From positions 1 to 64,000 of the forward strand of contig JAIORQ010000016.1 of assembly GCA_021108035.1 (NCBI GenBank): a stretch of DNA of 64,000 nucleotides, written 5' to 3'. The position numbers and the translations under genes were made by a program. Positions 62,627 through 64,000 of this stretch are shown one piece after another. The notes beneath the pieces were generated by a model. The model worked only from the letters and a program-made list of their open reading frames with translations. It was not told where the DNA came from and searched no databases. Origin of the DNA: Bacteroidales bacterium (lineage in GTDB: Bacteria > Bacteroidota > Bacteroidia > Bacteroidales > JAADGE01). Each line of letters begins with the position of its first letter. Within the stretch, counting starts at the first letter, position 1.

Positions 62627-63325
62627 GTGAAAAGATTGTTTACAATTTCTTTTATAATTCTTATACTGAATAATGCGGCATATTCTCAAGACGAATTTGA
62701 AATGTGGTATAAATTATCTCCTGAGATACGTTTGAATATTAAATACACACCGTGGGAATTTAGATTGAGGCCCGATGACCATATTATTCTTCCAAAATAT
62801 TACAGCCAATACATCGGCCAAAATCATATTGGCAGAACAGATGTAATGATGGGTGCTAATATTTGGAAATTTAAGTTATTCAGCTATTCAAAATTTGATC
62901 ACTTGGGAAGTATGTGGACAGGTGCCAGATTTGACTTTAATACATCTTTATTTAATAAAAAATTATTGATCAATATTCAGGAACGATTATTTTTCGGATT
63001 AAATGAAGAATCTGATAATCATTACTATTTAGTTCAATTCATAAGATATAAAATTGCAAAAAAAATACAAGCAGGTGTTTTAAGTTACGGAAAATGGAAA
63101 TATGCTTGGCCTTATGAAACCGATGAAGAAAAAATCCCTTTCAATTCTCAACATTGGTTTATAGGTCCGACTGCAAATTTTGTATTACCGTACAACTTTA
63201 ACATTCATGTTGCTTTAACAAAAAGCATTTTTTATGAAAGAACATATATGACATTTATAAGATTAGGTTACAGAATTAATATTGAACGTAAAAATAAAAA
63301 AGAAGAGTATTACTTTTTTTATTAA
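62627..63325 (+). CDS. Exported outer-membrane beta-strand protein (DUF2490-like)
   Basis: About 232 residues. The start is taken as GTG at 62627, 4 nt after the upstream stop, giving signal peptide KRLFTISFIILILNNAAYSQ; a longer frame would overlap the upstream gene. The mature protein begins DEFEMWYKLSPEIRLNIKYTP, similar in style to DUF2490 barrels, and continues with alternating amphipathic strands to FIRLGYRINIERKN. Likely an outer-membrane barrel of ~10-12 strands. Fourth gene of the operon with nSTAND and TonB receptor. Related in type, not in detail, to the DUF2490 protein at 54646. Confidence 0.78.
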   Translation: MKRLFTISFIILILNNAAYSQDEFEMWYKLSPEIRLNIKYTPWEFRLRPDDHIILPKYYSQYIGQNHIGRTDVMMGANIWKFKLFSYSKFDHLGSMWTGARFDFNTSLFNKKLLINIQERLFFGLNEESDNHYYLVQFIRYKIAKKIQAGVLSYGKWKYAWPYETDEEKIPFNSQHWFIGPTANFVLPYNFNIHVALTKSIFYERTYMTFIRLGYRINIERKNKKEEYYFFY

Positions 63326-63355
63326 AATAAAAGTAGAACCAAAAAAAAATAAACT

Positions 63356-64000
63356 GTGTCAAGTAAATCAACAATATTTAATATTTTAAACATCAAAAAA
63401 GGTGAAGGAACAATTATTATGCTTCCTGTAATCTATTCTTTTTTTGCCGGAGCTGCTTTGGCATTTTTTGTAACAAGTGCTACATCATTGTTTTTAAGCA
63501 GTTTTGAAAGAGAAATGCTTCCATTGGCGTTTATTGCTGCCGGTATTATGGTTTGGTTATCAGGTTTGCTGTTTTCAAGGTATCAAAAAAGAATAAAATT
63601 TACAAAAATACTTACAGGCAGTATTTTGTTTTTATTGCTGTCGGTATTATTGTTTTTATTTTTTTATATAAGCACTACTTCAATTATTGCCATATTTCTT
63701 TTATATGCATGGATAAGAGTTTTTTCATATATTCATGCCATAACTTTTTGGGGATTAGCCGGAAGGTTGTTTAATTTGAGACAAGGCAAACGAGTATTCG
63801 GATTAATAACAGGAGGTGAAGTATTTGCAAGTATTTTAAGTTTCTTCTCTGTTCCGTTTCTGTTAAAGATAATTGATACGGAAGATTTGTTGTTCATATC
63901 GGGAGCAACATTATTAATTGCATTTTTAATCTTATTATTTATTGTAAAAAAATATAATTTAAAACTTACAGAGATTAAACCCCGTATTAAGCAAGAAACT
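63356..64000 (+). CDS. Start of a polytopic transporter-like protein (nucleotide-transporter/MFS type), truncated by window
   Basis: Reading frame open from GTG at 63356 to the end of the window (215 codons), so the 3' end is missing. After a short N-terminus (IFNILNIKKGEGTIIMLPVIYSF) come several membrane helices (FAGAALAFFVTSATSLFL, FIAAGIMVWLSGLLF, ILFLLLSVLLFLFFYI, SIIAIFLLYAWIRVFSYIHAITFWGLAG, LLIAFLILLFIV). The conserved LFNLRQGKRVFGLITGGEVFASI block is typical of ATP/ADP-translocase (Npt/NTT)-like MFS relatives that in Bacteroidota carry long C-terminal HEAT or cyclic-nucleotide-binding parts. Likely the last gene of the nSTAND operon. Family call moderate. Confidence 0.75.
   Translation, partial: MSSKSTIFNILNIKKGEGTIIMLPVIYSFFAGAALAFFVTSATSLFLSSFEREMLPLAFIAAGIMVWLSGLLFSRYQKRIKFTKILTGSILFLLLSVLLFLFFYISTTSIIAIFLLYAWIRVFSYIHAITFWGLAGRLFNLRQGKRVFGLITGGEVFASILSFFSVPFLLKIIDTEDLLFISGATLLIAFLILLFIVKKYNLKLTEIKPRIKQET

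Noticed and set aside
1-64000. CRISPR array, retron, diversity-generating retroelement or prophage
   Set aside because: No regularly spaced identical repeats, no reverse transcriptase and no phage structural genes were found. The repeats present are dispersed hairpins.

Overview
The window is AT-rich DNA (about two thirds A+T by eye) from a member of the Bacteroidota, most likely an uncultured Bacteroidales-like lineage. The evidence is the promoter signature TAnnTTTG (with TTTG about 17-21 nt upstream) in front of many genes, the absence of Shine-Dalgarno sequences, a short RpoD, two secreted enzymes with type IX secretion (T9SS) C-terminal sorting domains, an ECF sigma/FecR pair, STN and CarboxypepD_reg domains, and family-typical proteins (DUF4254, DUF4956, DUF2490, CotH, VTC). 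The species cannot be named from sequence alone.

Layout. 1-8.1 kb: housekeeping and envelope genes (cmk-ispH-GT-C membrane protein; a lipoprotein cytochrome c; an acidic lipoprotein; an acyltransferase; DUF4254 plus a GT9 heptosyltransferase-like gene). 8.1-14 kb: a minus-strand block of unrelated, mostly exported hypothetical proteins separated by dispersed hairpins, including a palindromic ~535-bp element that carries a 217-bp sequence also found at the left edge of the window. 14.3-19.7 kb: an ECF sigma factor, a FecR-type anti-sigma, and two proteins built of ~20-residue GxQxxGFxN repeats; an identical bipartite promoter-like motif precedes the anti-sigma gene and the second repeat gene, so the two transcription units look like one regulon. 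20-24.5 kb: SAM methyltransferase, Na/Pi cotransporter and a secreted peptidyl-arginine-deiminase-family enzyme. 24.6-26 kb: an IS200/IS605-type (REP-associated-like) transposase inside duplicated repeat DNA that includes a copy of the priA 3' end. 26-31 kb: priA and an HpaII-type restriction-modification pair. 31.1-31.3 kb: a compact MITE-like element with perfect 26-bp inverted ends. 31.6-37.6 kb: polysaccharide deacetylase, DnaJ/CbpA-like protein, rpoD, leuS and tRNA-Arg.

37.7-45 kb: a decayed stretch, a membrane TPR-HTH regulator, a second ECF sigma/membrane-protein operon flanked by two paralogous tiny membrane proteins, a TraB/GumN protein, and a C10 (streptopain-like) protease with a T9SS signal. 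45.8-50.9 kb: two retropepsin-PDZ lipoprotein genes flanking a NatAB-like ABC exporter; the second is split by an in-frame stop and is followed by a frameshifted gene. 51.1-55.4 kb: a minus-strand operon of DUF2490 barrel, CotH kinase, small secreted protein, VTC domain and DUF4956. 55.6-64 kb: a plus-strand operon of a membrane nSTAND NTPase with a seven-blade WD40 propeller, a TonB-dependent receptor with a TPR-like N-terminus, a DRE-TIM lyase/synthase-like enzyme, an outer-membrane protein, and the start of a large nucleotide-transporter-like protein that runs off the window.

The strongest leads are the FecIR-controlled surface-repeat proteins with their shared promoter motif, the nSTAND/TonB-receptor operon, the sigma locus with twin micro-membrane proteins, and several structured non-coding mobile repeats.
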